Position numbers and translations under genes: made by a program | The notes under the pieces: model-generated | Database searches by the model: none | Seen by the model: only the letters and a program-made list of their open reading frames with translations | What the model was told of the DNA's origin: nothing | Shown: one piece after another, positions 35,302 through 44,162 of the stretch | Position numbering within the stretch: position 1 is the stretch's first letter | How the letters are laid out: the number at the start of each line of letters is the position of its first letter | Assembly (NCBI RefSeq): GCF_003076635.1 | Contig: NZ_QDKG01000001.1 | Location: 1,240,001-1,304,000 of the forward strand | DNA: 64,000 bases | Direction: 5' to 3' | DNA from: Sphingobacterium corticibacter | GTDB taxonomy: Bacteria > Bacteroidota > Bacteroidia > Sphingobacteriales > Sphingobacteriaceae

Positions 35302-35341
35302 ACCATTTAACCGAAGGTCGGATAGAAAGAAAATTGATGAT

Positions 35342-36562
35342 TTAATTCAATTTGTCCAATCGGAGTAAGTAATCGATTGGAAATTTGGGACTTAGTTTTG
35401 CAGATACTTTTCCAGATTGCAGGTCGTATCGCCATACCGTATGGTTTTCTTGCTCATCATCAATGGCAATATATAGATAGGAGCCCACTTGTACTACGTT
35501 CTCTTTACGTGTTCCCTTATCCAACGGCAAATCTAGCTTCTCCATGTTGCCGCTGGCCAGATCCACCAGAAAATATTCAAACTGGTAGACAGCGTGGTGG
35601 TTGGAGAAATCGGTGTATTTATCCGAGCGCTCGCCACGTACGATGGCCTTACCGTTACCAACATACCAGAATCCATAGGCATGATTGCCCGTCTGTGCCG
35701 AGATATTCACCATATAGGTCGTATCCACTTGGTCGGCTCCTTTTTTCTTGCGAAAGATAGCCGATGGTTGTTTGATATTGTTTCCTGCTGCAATGCCCGG
35801 TCCGCTGGTAAAATAGAAATCCCCATTTTCGGCGGTGCCACTATACGTTTGTATTGTATTGATCCCGCCGGGATAAGTGGAGCGCGGATCTTTCTGCTCC
35901 GACAGCACACGCAAGGATGCGAAATCCAAGGTGCGGTAATACATGGTATCCAGTGTGGTATATTCGTTATGTCCGAGCATTTTGCTGTACGCAAAAGCGA
36001 TCCAGAGCTTATCGTTTTCATAGCGCACCAAGCCCAAGCTCAAGATGCTAAAATCATTCACCGCAGGTGGAATCGGTAATTGCGCTTCACGAATCAAGGA
36101 GAAAGTTTTAGTGTCAATCTCATAGAAACGACAGGTTTCGGTATCACCATGTACCACATTGGAAATCAGTAAAGTATCTGAGTTGTTTTTCCAATGGTAT
36201 TGCTCTATATTATCATTCACTACTTTGATCGAATCCACGGCTTCCAATCCCGTCGAAGTAATCTTGTATTGGATCAGATAATCATTCTCTGGGTTTACCG
36301 AATAAATGAAACCCTTGCGCTGGATAAATTCACGGTTGAAATTAGCGTGCGGTGGCCGCACGGATGCAACACTTTGCCAGGTGCTATCCACCAATAAAAA
36401 GTTATTAACTCCTTCTTTGCTAACAAATAGGGAATAGACAGGTTCAAAATCTAGGATGGAATCGACCTGCTGATTGGAATGTTTACAGGATGTTCCGAGG
36501 CCGATAATGCTACTTGCAAGTACAACAAATAAGATCGGGGATAGTCCTGTAAATAAACGCAT
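35342..36562 (-). CDS. Second DUF4374-like lipoprotein
   Basis: 406 residues with lipoprotein signal (LASSIIGLGTSC, Cys26). The C-terminal half is clearly related to the DUF4374 protein at 31607-32836: NISAQTGNHAYGFWYVGNGKA, then VDLASGNMEKLDLPL, then YIAIDDEQENHTVWRYD. The N-terminal half is more diverged, so it may be a fast-changing ligand-binding copy. It lies between the TonB receptor gene and the FecR-like gene, 3 bp downstream of the latter. Confidence 0.82.
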   Translation of the reverse strand: MRLFTGLSPILFVVLASSIIGLGTSCKHSNQQVDSILDFEPVYSLFVSKEGVNNFLLVDSTWQSVASVRPPHANFNREFIQRKGFIYSVNPENDYLIQYKITSTGLEAVDSIKVVNDNIEQYHWKNNSDTLLISNVVHGDTETCRFYEIDTKTFSLIREAQLPIPPAVNDFSILSLGLVRYENDKLWIAFAYSKMLGHNEYTTLDTMYYRTLDFASLRVLSEQKDPRSTYPGGINTIQTYSGTAENGDFYFTSGPGIAAGNNIKQPSAIFRKKKGADQVDTTYMVNISAQTGNHAYGFWYVGNGKAIVRGERSDKYTDFSNHHAVYQFEYFLVDLASGNMEKLDLPLDKGTRKENVVQVGSYLYIAIDDEQENHTVWRYDLQSGKVSAKLSPKFPIDYLLRLDKLN

Positions 36563-36565
36563 AGA

Positions 36566-37279
36566 TTAGGTAAGGTGAAACTGCTTTCGGATGTGTTTTC
36601 GTAAAATAGGGGGCAAATATTCTAACTGTGATTTAGAATAAACGACCAATTCGCTGGTATCCGGATCGGTAGAGATAAAATAAACTTCTCCCTGCCGAAA
36701 ATCCAGCGAGGTATTATTGTGCTTGTCGTACAGCTTAAAGTCTTTTTTGGGACTGAATAGCACATCGCCCGAAACAGCCATATTGCCAGATTGTAGGTTG
36801 ATGCTGGCCGAACTGTTCTTGCTGAGTGTGAATTCGAAGGAATCTTCTTCCCACAGCATGACCGCTTTATCCGAGTTGCTGGCGTTGAAAAAATGTTCTT
36901 TATCTGCCGTAGTAGGGTAGAACCACCAACCCATTCCTAAGATAATCATTAGCGAGGCCGCGATGGCTATTAGCGCCGCAAATTTTATGGTTGGATCGTT
37001 GCTTTTAGTAGGTCTGAAGACGAGGTTATTTTCAGATCGTTCAGCGGTATGACTCTTGGTAGCTGATTCCTGCATATGCGCCGATATCTCTTGCCACAAT
37101 TCCAACTCAATTAGCGAATCTTCCGTCGCGTCATCCGCTGTATAGACCTCTAGCTCATCGTCGTCATCATCGTCTAAAGATAGGGATGGACTTTCCAACC
37201 AAAGATTAACGGCAGTCGCTTCCAACTTGGTACATTGCCCGAGTGCATAGCGTTCTAATAGTTCTTTGGTTATCTTCAT
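36566..37279 (-). CDS. Short FecR-like anti-sigma protein
   Basis: 237 residues from ATG 37279 (MKITKELLERYALGQCT); the upstream ATG at 37306 is less likely. N-terminal cytoplasmic helices, an acidic run (SLSLDDDDDDELEVY, about 41-55), one TM helix (about 103-121, AALIAIAASLMIILGMGWWF) and a shortened periplasmic FecR-like domain (about 130-215). It lacks the DUF4974 domain of the longer FecR protein at 21019. It follows the ECF sigma gene by 49 bp and should control it. How it receives a signal is unclear, as the neighbouring receptor lacks an STN domain. Confidence 0.82.
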   Translation of the reverse strand: MKITKELLERYALGQCTKLEATAVNLWLESPSLSLDDDDDDELEVYTADDATEDSLIELELWQEISAHMQESATKSHTAERSENNLVFRPTKSNDPTIKFAALIAIAASLMIILGMGWWFYPTTADKEHFFNASNSDKAVMLWEEDSFEFTLSKNSSASINLQSGNMAVSGDVLFSPKKDFKLYDKHNNTSLDFRQGEVYFISTDPDTSELVVYSKSQLEYLPPILRKHIRKQFHLT

Positions 37280-37328
37280 CTCTTCTACTTTGCAAAGATA
37301 GTACATAATTGCGAGCTGTAGGTAATAC

Positions 37329-37853
37329 TTATTCTACCGGATACAGCCCAATTTTTAGTGCGCTCAAGGCTTTGCTAATATGGTATTCTACGGCTCGCTC
37401 GGAGATCAACAGCAGATGTGCGATTTCTTTGTTCGTCATACCTTCCTCGCGACTCATTTTAAACACATTTTTGCATTGCTTTGGCAAGGATTCTACCAAG
37501 TTATTCACCTTGTGACTGAGCTCTTTGACCTGCACTTGCTGGTCTTCGTAATCGATCTTCGTGGTGCTTAGTATGATATCGTGATGTCGTTGTTTGGTTG
37601 ATTTGTTGCGCATGTATTCCATCGTTTTTAATTTGACAGAGCGGAGCAAATACCGTTCTACATCTTGGATGTTGAGGTTGTCGCGTCGTTCCCACAAGGA
37701 TTTGAATATCTCCTGTACGATCTCTTTCGCATCTTCCTCATCCGCCGTCATCTTTATCGCAAAAGCAAACAAACGCTTCCAATAGCGTTCAAACAATTGC
37801 TTGAACGAATCGGTCGTGATTTGTAATAACTGCGTATGTAGATGGTTTTCCAA
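37329..37853 (-). CDS. ECF sigma factor
   Basis: 174 residues with region 2 (about 13-80, LFAFAIKMTADEEDAKEIVQEIFKSLW split into typical helices) and region 4 (about 120-168, MTNKEIAHLLLISERAVEYHISKAL). The start appears to be TTG at 37853, since the nearby ATG is out of frame and upstream codons hit a stop. The -7 box at 37861-37868 lies only 7 bases before it, so the message is nearly leaderless. It heads the sigma/anti-sigma pair of the iron cluster. Confidence 0.88.
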   Translation of the reverse strand: MENHLHTQLLQITTDSFKQLFERYWKRLFAFAIKMTADEEDAKEIVQEIFKSLWERRDNLNIQDVERYLLRSVKLKTMEYMRNKSTKQRHHDIILSTTKIDYEDQQVQVKELSHKVNNLVESLPKQCKNVFKMSREEGMTNKEIAHLLLISERAVEYHISKALSALKIGLYPVE

Positions 37854-37860
37854 AGCATCG

Positions 37861-37868
37861 CAAATATA
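37861..37868 (-). promoter_or_regulatory. -7 promoter box TATATTTG of ECF sigma gene
   Basis: Exact TAnnTTTG on the minus strand; no clear TTG at -33, as expected if an alternative sigma or an activator helps. Start near 37856. Confidence 0.5.
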
Positions 37869-37919
37869 CAGTTATTTAGATTTATTATAAATAATATTTT
37901 CATATTATCTACTTTTATT

Positions 37920-38138
37920 TCAAACATTGATTTTTATCGCTCTTCTACGTTCTTCATCCAGCTTCTCAGCCGTCAAGATTCCCTCGCGACAAAGCTGATT
38001 GATATTGTTGTATACTGCCGCATAGCTATAGCATTTCCTACCCGGATTGAGTTGCAGAAAGATATCGTCGGCACAAAGTGCCTTCTGTTGCTCGTGCAAC
38101 AAATCCATGATTGCTTGTTGTGTCTTTGTAAATCCCAT
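37920..38138 (-). CDS. Fur-like winged helix without metal/dimer domain
   Basis: 72 residues that align with the N-terminal DNA-binding domain of Fur-family repressors: MGFTKTQQAIMDLLHEQQKALCADDIFLQL, then YSYAAVYNNINQLCREGILT as the recognition helix and following strand (family TVYRTLnlL..aGL). The C-terminal metal-binding and dimerisation half (about 60 further residues with His/Cys ligands) is absent, and the stop is followed only by 66 bp of AT-rich DNA. It lies between the ECF sigma gene and an outer membrane barrel gene. It may be a monomeric or hetero-acting regulator of the iron cluster, or a decayed Fur. Confidence 0.7.
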   Translation of the reverse strand: MGFTKTQQAIMDLLHEQQKALCADDIFLQLNPGRKCYSYAAVYNNINQLCREGILTAEKLDEERRRAIKINV

Positions 38139-38176
38139 ACTAAAAGCATTTAAACATTGTCTAAAATAACCCTGTA

Positions 38177-40537
38177 CTATTCTCCAAATCGGTAGCTCAG
38201 CGATAGCATGACCTTCCGATTGTCAGGGAAGGCCGATTGCCAAATCACTAAATCACCATAGGTGCTGGTATATTGTGGATTGCCATTGCGGATCAATCCC
38301 GTTACCGCCAGTTTCAACATCGCCCGATCGTCGAGCATTTTTTTCTCGGCTGCCAGATCCACGCCATAGCGCTGATCGGTGCGCATCGCACCCGTCGTGA
38401 CGCCCGAATTGTAATAACCAGCGACTTCGGCACGCAATCCCCATTTCAGGTGCAGCGTGTGGCGGCTGTTGGCCGACCAGCTTGAACCTTCCGAATCCAG
38501 AATCACACCGTCGATCTCCCCTTTGTAGTTATTATGAAAAGCATTGAGGTAATGACTGCCTGTCCACCACGGGAAAAAGGTATTGTTGTACATCACGCTG
38601 GCGCTGTAGTTTTTGAAATCGCCGATGTTGGCTGGGCGCGTCAAATTCTCGCCCGGATTGCTGCCTACGCGAGAGATCCAATTGATCACATCGTAGCCGT
38701 AGCTCATGCTCACCGTGGTAAATAGGGCATTTTTATAGCCGTGACCAATCTCACCGATATAGCTGCGCTCGGGTTTCAACTCTGGATTTCCTTCCGAATA
38801 GGTAAACGCATCTTCATAAATACGGAAAGCATTGATATCGTGATCGCCTGGGCGTTCGATGCGGCTGCTGAATGATCCGCGGATGGTATTCGCATCGTTG
38901 ATATGATACAATAAGAACCCGTTCGGGAATAAGTCAAAATAACGTTGTTTGCTGATATCGTTCAGTGTCACCTGATTGGCCTTGATAAAGGTATATTCTC
39001 CGCGCAAACCAGCTTGATATTCGAATCGGTTGAATTTTCCAGAATACATCGCATAAGCCGCTTGGATATGCTGCGTGTATTGGAATTGATTAGAGGTATT
39101 GGCATCCCGTAGCCAGCTTGTGCCACTCAAGGTATCATTGCGCACATCGTTATTTATAAAGAAATAGGTGGCTTTCCAACCCAATTCCAACTTGCCCAGA
39201 TCACTGAATGGTTTGCTGTAATCCAACCGTCCAGCGTAAGTCGTGTTGCTCAGATCTTGTACGTTCGTGCGTGCTGTGGTGTTGTTGGTATTCGTTTGCA
39301 GATTGGCGATATCTGTACGAAAGCTATTGTTATACGCATTGGTATGCGGGGCATAATCGAAGTTGATTTTTAAAAAGTGATCCTCGCCTTCGTATTTATT
39401 GACGTAGTTGATGTTGAAGGTGAGATTGTTAAATGTTTCGTCAAACTGATTGTTTGTCGCCGCTGTCTGTGTAGTGCTGCCTGTTGCGTTGCTCGTGATC
39501 ATATCGATCAGCGATTTGCTGATGAAGCGCCCGCGCATCCAGTGAAAGCTGGCATCGAGCACACCGCCATCGTTAAATTCATAACTCGCGCCCGTGCGCA
39601 GGCTGTGAAACTTGCCCGGATCCAGTTCTTTCGTTTCTTTCTGCTTCTGCAAGGTCTGCAAAGCACCATTGTTGAAAAACTGACGCTCTACCAAGGTGCT
39701 ATCTTCCGATTGTTCGCGCCCAATGGATCCATTGGCGTACATATTCCAGCCATTTACTTTGTAGTGGACGCCACCGCCAACTGTTCCTTGCGATCGTCTG
39801 CTTTGCGAACCACGCACAAATACATCACCACCAAAACCACTGCGTTTGTTGCGCTTGGTCACGATGTTAATGATGCCTGCCGTTCCGGCCGCATCTTCAC
39901 GCGCAGATGGATTGCTCATCAATTCCAGTTTGGCCACATCGGCCGCTTGCATACCGCGCAGCATGCTGGCCAGTTGCGCTCCAGTCAGGTAGGTTTCGCG
40001 TCCGTCGATGCGCACATTCGCACCCGCTCGGCCTTGAATCGAAAAATTACCTTTTCCGTCAGACACGATTCCCGGCGTTTTTTCCAACAATTCCAGCGCA
40101 TTATTTCCTTCACTCAATACCGATCCTTCTACATCAACCACCAGTTTATCGGCATATTGCCGAATGGCGGGCTGCCGTCCGCTCACGGATACGACGGCGA
40201 TTTCGGTAAGGTCGCCATGCAGATAGATATCATCCAGCAGACGCTGTTCGCCTGGAGTCAGCATCATTTCGGCAGATACATATTCGGCGAAGCCTAATGC
40301 CTGCACACGGACTACAAATGTGCCTTTTTGCGTGATTTGAAGTTGATAGGTACCTTCTGCATTTGTTTTTTGCGAACTTACTAATGTGCTATCCGGCGAG
40401 CGCAGCAGCCTAATGGAAACATCGGACTGTGGCGTGCCATCAGCGGATAATACGCGTCCTTTGATGCTGGTTTGCGCATACAAGTTGGCGCCTAAAAGTA
40501 GAAAAAGAAAGAAGAGTAATCGTGTTTGTAAAGTCAT
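38177..40537 (-). CDS. TonB-receptor-like outer membrane barrel (OMP_b-brl_3 type)
   Basis: 786 residues: signal peptide (LLFFLFLLLGANLYAQ), carboxypeptidase-regulatory-like domain (about 20-110), plug-like domain (about 125-240, LLEKTPGIVSDGKGNFSIQGRAGANVRIDG cut into two motifs) and an outer membrane barrel with the final strand VMLSLSYRF. A long run of Gln/Asn/Thr (NNTTAR region near 405) is typical. These receptors often take up iron compounds or secrete factors in an unknown manner. The YncE-like gene lies upstream in the same direction. Confidence 0.88.
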   Translation of the reverse strand: MTLQTRLLFFLFLLLGANLYAQTSIKGRVLSADGTPQSDVSIRLLRSPDSTLVSSQKTNAEGTYQLQITQKGTFVVRVQALGFAEYVSAEMMLTPGEQRLLDDIYLHGDLTEIAVVSVSGRQPAIRQYADKLVVDVEGSVLSEGNNALELLEKTPGIVSDGKGNFSIQGRAGANVRIDGRETYLTGAQLASMLRGMQAADVAKLELMSNPSAREDAAGTAGIINIVTKRNKRSGFGGDVFVRGSQSRRSQGTVGGGVHYKVNGWNMYANGSIGREQSEDSTLVERQFFNNGALQTLQKQKETKELDPGKFHSLRTGASYEFNDGGVLDASFHWMRGRFISKSLIDMITSNATGSTTQTAATNNQFDETFNNLTFNINYVNKYEGEDHFLKINFDYAPHTNAYNNSFRTDIANLQTNTNNTTARTNVQDLSNTTYAGRLDYSKPFSDLGKLELGWKATYFFINNDVRNDTLSGTSWLRDANTSNQFQYTQHIQAAYAMYSGKFNRFEYQAGLRGEYTFIKANQVTLNDISKQRYFDLFPNGFLLYHINDANTIRGSFSSRIERPGDHDINAFRIYEDAFTYSEGNPELKPERSYIGEIGHGYKNALFTTVSMSYGYDVINWISRVGSNPGENLTRPANIGDFKNYSASVMYNNTFFPWWTGSHYLNAFHNNYKGEIDGVILDSEGSSWSANSRHTLHLKWGLRAEVAGYYNSGVTTGAMRTDQRYGVDLAAEKKMLDDRAMLKLAVTGLIRNGNPQYTSTYGDLVIWQSAFPDNRKVMLSLSYRFGE

Positions 40538-40642
40538 GTTGCGGCATGATACGATCCTCCGCTTCCGCGAAGGAAGCAGAGGACAATATCGGTGATGTAT
40601 GGTTTGGATGTATAGTTTGACGGTGTGTAGATGATAGCGATG

Positions 40643-41698
40643 CTATCCTCTTTTATAGTTTATTTTCATGACGGTATTGCCATTTTCTACTGGTTCGCCG
40701 TTTCTGCCGGCCTCTTTGTTGGTCACGTAGATCGTACCGGTTTTTTGATCCAGGCTAATGGTGTTTGGCAATCCTTCGGTCGGGATGCGTTCGATTACTT
40801 TGTAGGTTTTGGCATCAATGATGGCCACTTCTTGTTTCGAGCGATTGGCAGTATAGATCAGTTCATTGGCTGCATCGTACGCCAAACCGATCGGCGAGGT
40901 GTCATAGCCCAAGTATACTTTGTCTACGATGTTTCCGGTATTTCCGTCTACCACGGTGATATTATTGTCGTTGGACTGGCTCACGAATAGGCGGTTTGCT
41001 TTCAAGTCCAATGCGATATTCATCGGGCAGTACGACCAAGTTTGGAAGCTCTTTTCCATTTCGCCCGTCGCGGTATTGAATACCAAAATATTGCCTTTCA
41101 TATCTTGGCCGTCGGTGCCATAGACACGTTGCCGTTGGCTATCTACATTTAAGCCTAGCAAATAGGCTTTGTCGTGGCTCAATGATTTTTCATGCTTATT
41201 CGTCTTGCCATCTACTTGCCAGATAGACGGATTGCCATGATCCGAAACGTAGATTTTGTTGGTGCTTTCATCCACGACTAGTTCGCGGATTTTGGATTTG
41301 GCGTGCGCACTTGGTATCAGGGTTTGCTTTTTAGACTGGATATCGATGGCGCTAATGGCATTTTGTAGGGAATGACCGACATAAAGCGTTTGCGTTTTGT
41401 TGTTGAGCGCAATGCCGAATGGCAAGTTTTTGCCAACCGAGATCGAGTCGGTGATGCGCAGATCGCCGCCGTCCAATTCGTAGATAAAGTTTTCCGCTTC
41501 GCGGTTAAATCCTTTTTTTGGTCCGGCTACATAGACTTTATGGTTGGTGGGGTTGTATACGAGTTGATATACTTCGTTGGGCAATTTTTGGGTATGCGCA
41601 ATCTCGTAATTCATATCGGGCATATCTTGTTCTTGGCCCAATGCGATTAGGCCTTGCAAGGCAAATGCACATAGGAAAAGGGTAGTTCTTTTATTCAT
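40643..41698 (-). CDS. YncE-like seven-bladed beta-propeller protein
   Basis: 351 residues with signal peptide (LFLCAFALQGLIALGQ) and repeated YVTN-type blades such as NKVYVAGP, TLYVGHSLQNAISAID, KIYVSDHGNPSIWQVD, RLFVSQSNDNNITVVDG and TIYVTNKEAGRN. E. coli YncE is a periplasmic, iron-regulated propeller next to the TonB receptor YncD, and here too the gene lies upstream of a TonB-type barrel. Role in substrate handling in the periplasm is inferred. Confidence 0.85.
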   Translation of the reverse strand: MNKRTTLFLCAFALQGLIALGQEQDMPDMNYEIAHTQKLPNEVYQLVYNPTNHKVYVAGPKKGFNREAENFIYELDGGDLRITDSISVGKNLPFGIALNNKTQTLYVGHSLQNAISAIDIQSKKQTLIPSAHAKSKIRELVVDESTNKIYVSDHGNPSIWQVDGKTNKHEKSLSHDKAYLLGLNVDSQRQRVYGTDGQDMKGNILVFNTATGEMEKSFQTWSYCPMNIALDLKANRLFVSQSNDNNITVVDGNTGNIVDKVYLGYDTSPIGLAYDAANELIYTANRSKQEVAIIDAKTYKVIERIPTEGLPNTISLDQKTGTIYVTNKEAGRNGEPVENGNTVMKINYKRG

Positions 41699-41911
41699 CG
41701 TGTAATTTTTTGTTGTTATGACAGCAATTTTTACCGCCTTCTTATAAGAGAGTTGCTTAAATGGGAGCTTACCGAAGGCTTATTTAGAAAAGTTCTTAAA
41801 TATATAGGATGGGAGCCAAGTGACTACCCCGTACGGTAGCGTTACTGAAGGTGCTAAAGCTGTCTTAAGACAAGAAATGCAGTAGCGAAGAAAAATTATA
41901 AATATCTATGC

Positions 41912-41919
41912 TACATTTG
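41912..41919 (+). promoter_or_regulatory. -7 promoter box TACATTTG of DoxX gene
   Basis: Exact TAnnTTTG 28 bp before the ATG at 41948; start near 41924. Confidence 0.5.
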
Positions 41920-41947
41920 TTTATAAAATCATATAAATACCATCATT

Positions 41948-42325
41948 ATGAAAATCGTAAAATTCATCCTCAGCTTACTGTTCGGTCTGCTATTTATCAA
42001 TGCGGGACTGGATAAATTTCTACACTATATGCCTATGCCGGAGCCAACTCCGCAGGATTTAGAAATATTTCAAGCAATCGAAAAACTACAGTGGATCATG
42101 CCTTTGGTGGGTTTGGTGGAGATTATTGGCGGTCTGCTATTTATTTTTCCAAAAACCCGAGCTATTGGAGCTATTGTGATACTGCCGGTTATGGTGGGTA
42201 TTGTGCTGCATAATTATACATTCATGCCAAGTGGCTTAGCGATTGCTATTCCTCTTTTGTTGATTAATATCTGGATGATCGTAGATCACCGCACACGTTT
42301 TATGCAGCTTTTGGCTAAAAACTAG
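41948..42325 (+). CDS. DoxX-like membrane protein
   Basis: 125 residues with four TM helices (about 4-22, 47-68, 73-92, 97-114). The start with FGLLFINAGLDKFLHYMPMP and the segment LVGLVEIIGGLLFIFPKTR are typical of the DoxX family, whose members join redox and stress complexes in the inner membrane. The gene has its own promoter and a strong terminator, so it is a single-gene unit. Confidence 0.85.
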   Translation: MKIVKFILSLLFGLLFINAGLDKFLHYMPMPEPTPQDLEIFQAIEKLQWIMPLVGLVEIIGGLLFIFPKTRAIGAIVILPVMVGIVLHNYTFMPSGLAIAIPLLLINIWMIVDHRTRFMQLLAKN

Positions 42326-42338
42326 CGAAATATATTTG

Positions 42339-42380
42339 GAGAAGCTGCCAGCCAGGATAGGTCGGGCAGCTTCTCTTATT
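42339..42380 (+). terminator. Terminator of DoxX gene
   Basis: Perfect 11-bp arms 42339-42349 and 42365-42375 (GAGAAGCTGCC and its complement), 15-nt loop, then TTATTTG. Confidence 0.8.
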
Positions 42381-42623
42381 TGCGTCTAGTAACTTTCCAA
42401 TATGCTGTTTTTTTTGGTGTTTTTGATGATTGATGCCTATGTTTTGCCTGCGCTCCGCTAACATTTCCCCTCTTATATTGCGATCTCTTTAATTTATTTA
42501 TAAAATAAATTATTTCTTGAAAATTATTTTTAACTTCATTTTGGTTATATGGGTTTTGTGAATCAGTTCTGGTTTACCACTTTCTGTCGCAACAAATAGT
42601 TATACACACTTAAAACTAAAAAA

Positions 42624-43445
42624 ATGAGCTTATTAAAATTAAGAGACGGTGCAGAGCTTTATTACAAAGATCTGGGCGAAGGGCAACCTATTGTTTTTCA
42701 TCATGGATGGCCATTATCTTCGGATGATTGGGAAGCACAAATGTTTTTCTTTTTACAAAACGGCTATCGCGTCATCGCACACGATAGAAGAGGGCATGGT
42801 CGCTCTAGTCAGACTGCGAAAGGCCATGAAATGGAAACGTATGCAGCTGATGTCGCGGAATTGACTGCTTTTTTGGACTTGAAAGATGCGATCCATGTAG
42901 GGCATTCGACTGGCGGCGGTGAGGTAATCCGTTATGTACACCAATATGGTAAAGACCGCGTGGCAAAAGCAGTGCTAGTTAGTGCCGTGCCGCCAATCAT
43001 GCTACAAAGTGAAAAGAATCCAGACGGGTTACCAATCAGCGTGTTTGATGATATTAGGGAGCAGGTGCGGACAAACAGAAGCCAGTTTTACATCGATTTT
43101 ACGTTTCCTTTTTACGGTTACAACAGAGCAGGTGCTGCTGTAAATGAAGGTATTCAAAGAAACTGGTGGCGGATGGGCATGATGGGAAGCATGGTAGCGC
43201 ATTACGAATGTGTAAAAGCATTTTCTGAGACCGATTTTACCGAAGATCTGAAAGCGGTGGATATTCCTGTATTGGTATTGCATGGTGAAGATGACCAAAT
43301 CGTACCTTACCAAAATGCAGGTGTAAAATCGGTCGAATTATTGAAACATGGTCAGTTAATCACGTATCCGGGTTTTCCGCACGGCATGCCGACGACAGAG
43401 GCTGAAACGATCGGTAAAGATATTTTAGCGTTTATCCGATCGTAG
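42624..43445 (+). CDS. Alpha/beta hydrolase, non-haem chloroperoxidase/arylesterase type
   Basis: 273 residues, usual length, no signal peptide. The oxyanion HGW is near residues 27-29, the nucleophile elbow GHSTGG near 93-98 (Ser95), the acid in LHGEDDQIVP near 220 and the catalytic His in FPHGM near 252. The family hydrolyses esters and, with acetate and peroxide, can form peracids. About 180 bp of AT-rich DNA separate it from the next folded element. No operon partner. Confidence 0.9.
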   Translation: MSLLKLRDGAELYYKDLGEGQPIVFHHGWPLSSDDWEAQMFFFLQNGYRVIAHDRRGHGRSSQTAKGHEMETYAADVAELTAFLDLKDAIHVGHSTGGGEVIRYVHQYGKDRVAKAVLVSAVPPIMLQSEKNPDGLPISVFDDIREQVRTNRSQFYIDFTFPFYGYNRAGAAVNEGIQRNWWRMGMMGSMVAHYECVKAFSETDFTEDLKAVDIPVLVLHGEDDQIVPYQNAGVKSVELLKHGQLITYPGFPHGMPTTEAETIGKDILAFIRS

Positions 43446-43622
43446 TTGCAAGCAGCAGTGTTGGATGGTTGTTGCACTATTTTGGAATGAGGATATGGCG
43501 TCTTCCCGCTTCTGTATTCCTCCTAATGATCTTGATTGCAGTATAGTATTCTTTAAGAAATATTTTATTTCTCCTGAATTATTATTATATTCATGCTAAT
43601 TATAATAGCGACAACTTAGTTG

Positions 43623-43841
43623 GAGGCTCCGGCCTCTTACTTTTACGATGTCACTCATACAGCGAAACCGTCAATTTCACTATGAGTCGATCGTGAGCTC
43701 GCTTGCTATTGGATTTTGCTATCTTTGAAGAGATACCTGTCCAATAGGGCGAGTTTCATGTTAGTCTTTGGTGAACCACAGCTTCGGTTGTGGCGGTTCT
43801 TGACGGTACCAGTTGCAAAGCATTGAGGCTCGCCCTATTGG
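43623..43841 (+). ncRNA. Densely folded intergenic element, candidate structured RNA
   Basis: Within a 717-bp gene-free stretch. Hairpin 1: arms 43623-43627/43632-43636. Hairpin 2: ACTCATA at 43653 with TATGAGT at 43681. Element B (43741-43753, CCAATAGGGCGAG) pairs perfectly with C (43829-43841) and also, with a 3-base bulge, with A (43698-43712). Inside B/C lie nested helices: CTTTG with CAAAG, GGT with ACC, GAACC with GGTTC, and CCACAGC-TTCG-GTTGTGG with a UUCG tetraloop. A TATCTTTG box at 43720-43727 would start a transcript just before B. No SRP, 6S or tmRNA signature was found. It may instead be a palindromic mobile repeat. Confidence 0.45.
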
Positions 43842-44162
43842 CATATACCACACGGAGCATCCGTCTGATTTCTCCCGATTATATCCCAATCTCGCTTTCT
43901 CTCCCTGTTTTTTTGAGTTGCATCAATTTCGATTAGATATGATTAAAAATGCTCAAAGGAAAGGAGTGGGGTAAGCTGTCATCATCTTGCAGGTAGTTTG
44001 TATCAAGTCACATGTCTAGCAATTACCTATGCATACCTGCAATACCAAAATCTCTGCTCTGCATAGCGGGTTCAGCGCTGTGCCCTTTGGGTTTTTTAGG
44101 GTGGGGGAGAGGTTAATGGGACTTATTTTTTACAACTAAATGATTGCTTTACAAAATGGTCA
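43842..44162. other. Gene-free stretch beside defence operon
   Basis: About 320 bp without a convincing ORF. It holds a 9-bp dyad (TTGCAGGTA at 43987-43995 with TACCTGCAA at 44034-44042) and a T-run at 43908. Nothing else was seen; it separates host genes from the defence operon. Confidence 0.5.

Noticed and set aside
39377..40297. Rightward ORF of 306 codons inside the OMP barrel gene
   Set aside because: It is antisense to a clear receptor gene and has His/Ala/Arg-rich composition typical of a shadow frame.
42753..43313. Leftward ORFs inside the alpha/beta hydrolase gene
   Set aside because: Both are antisense shadows of a gene with an intact catalytic triad.
43741..43841. SRP RNA, 6S RNA or tmRNA
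   Set aside because: The conserved SRP loop sequence, the 180-nt 6S layout and tRNA-like ends are all missing; only the fold supports an RNA.
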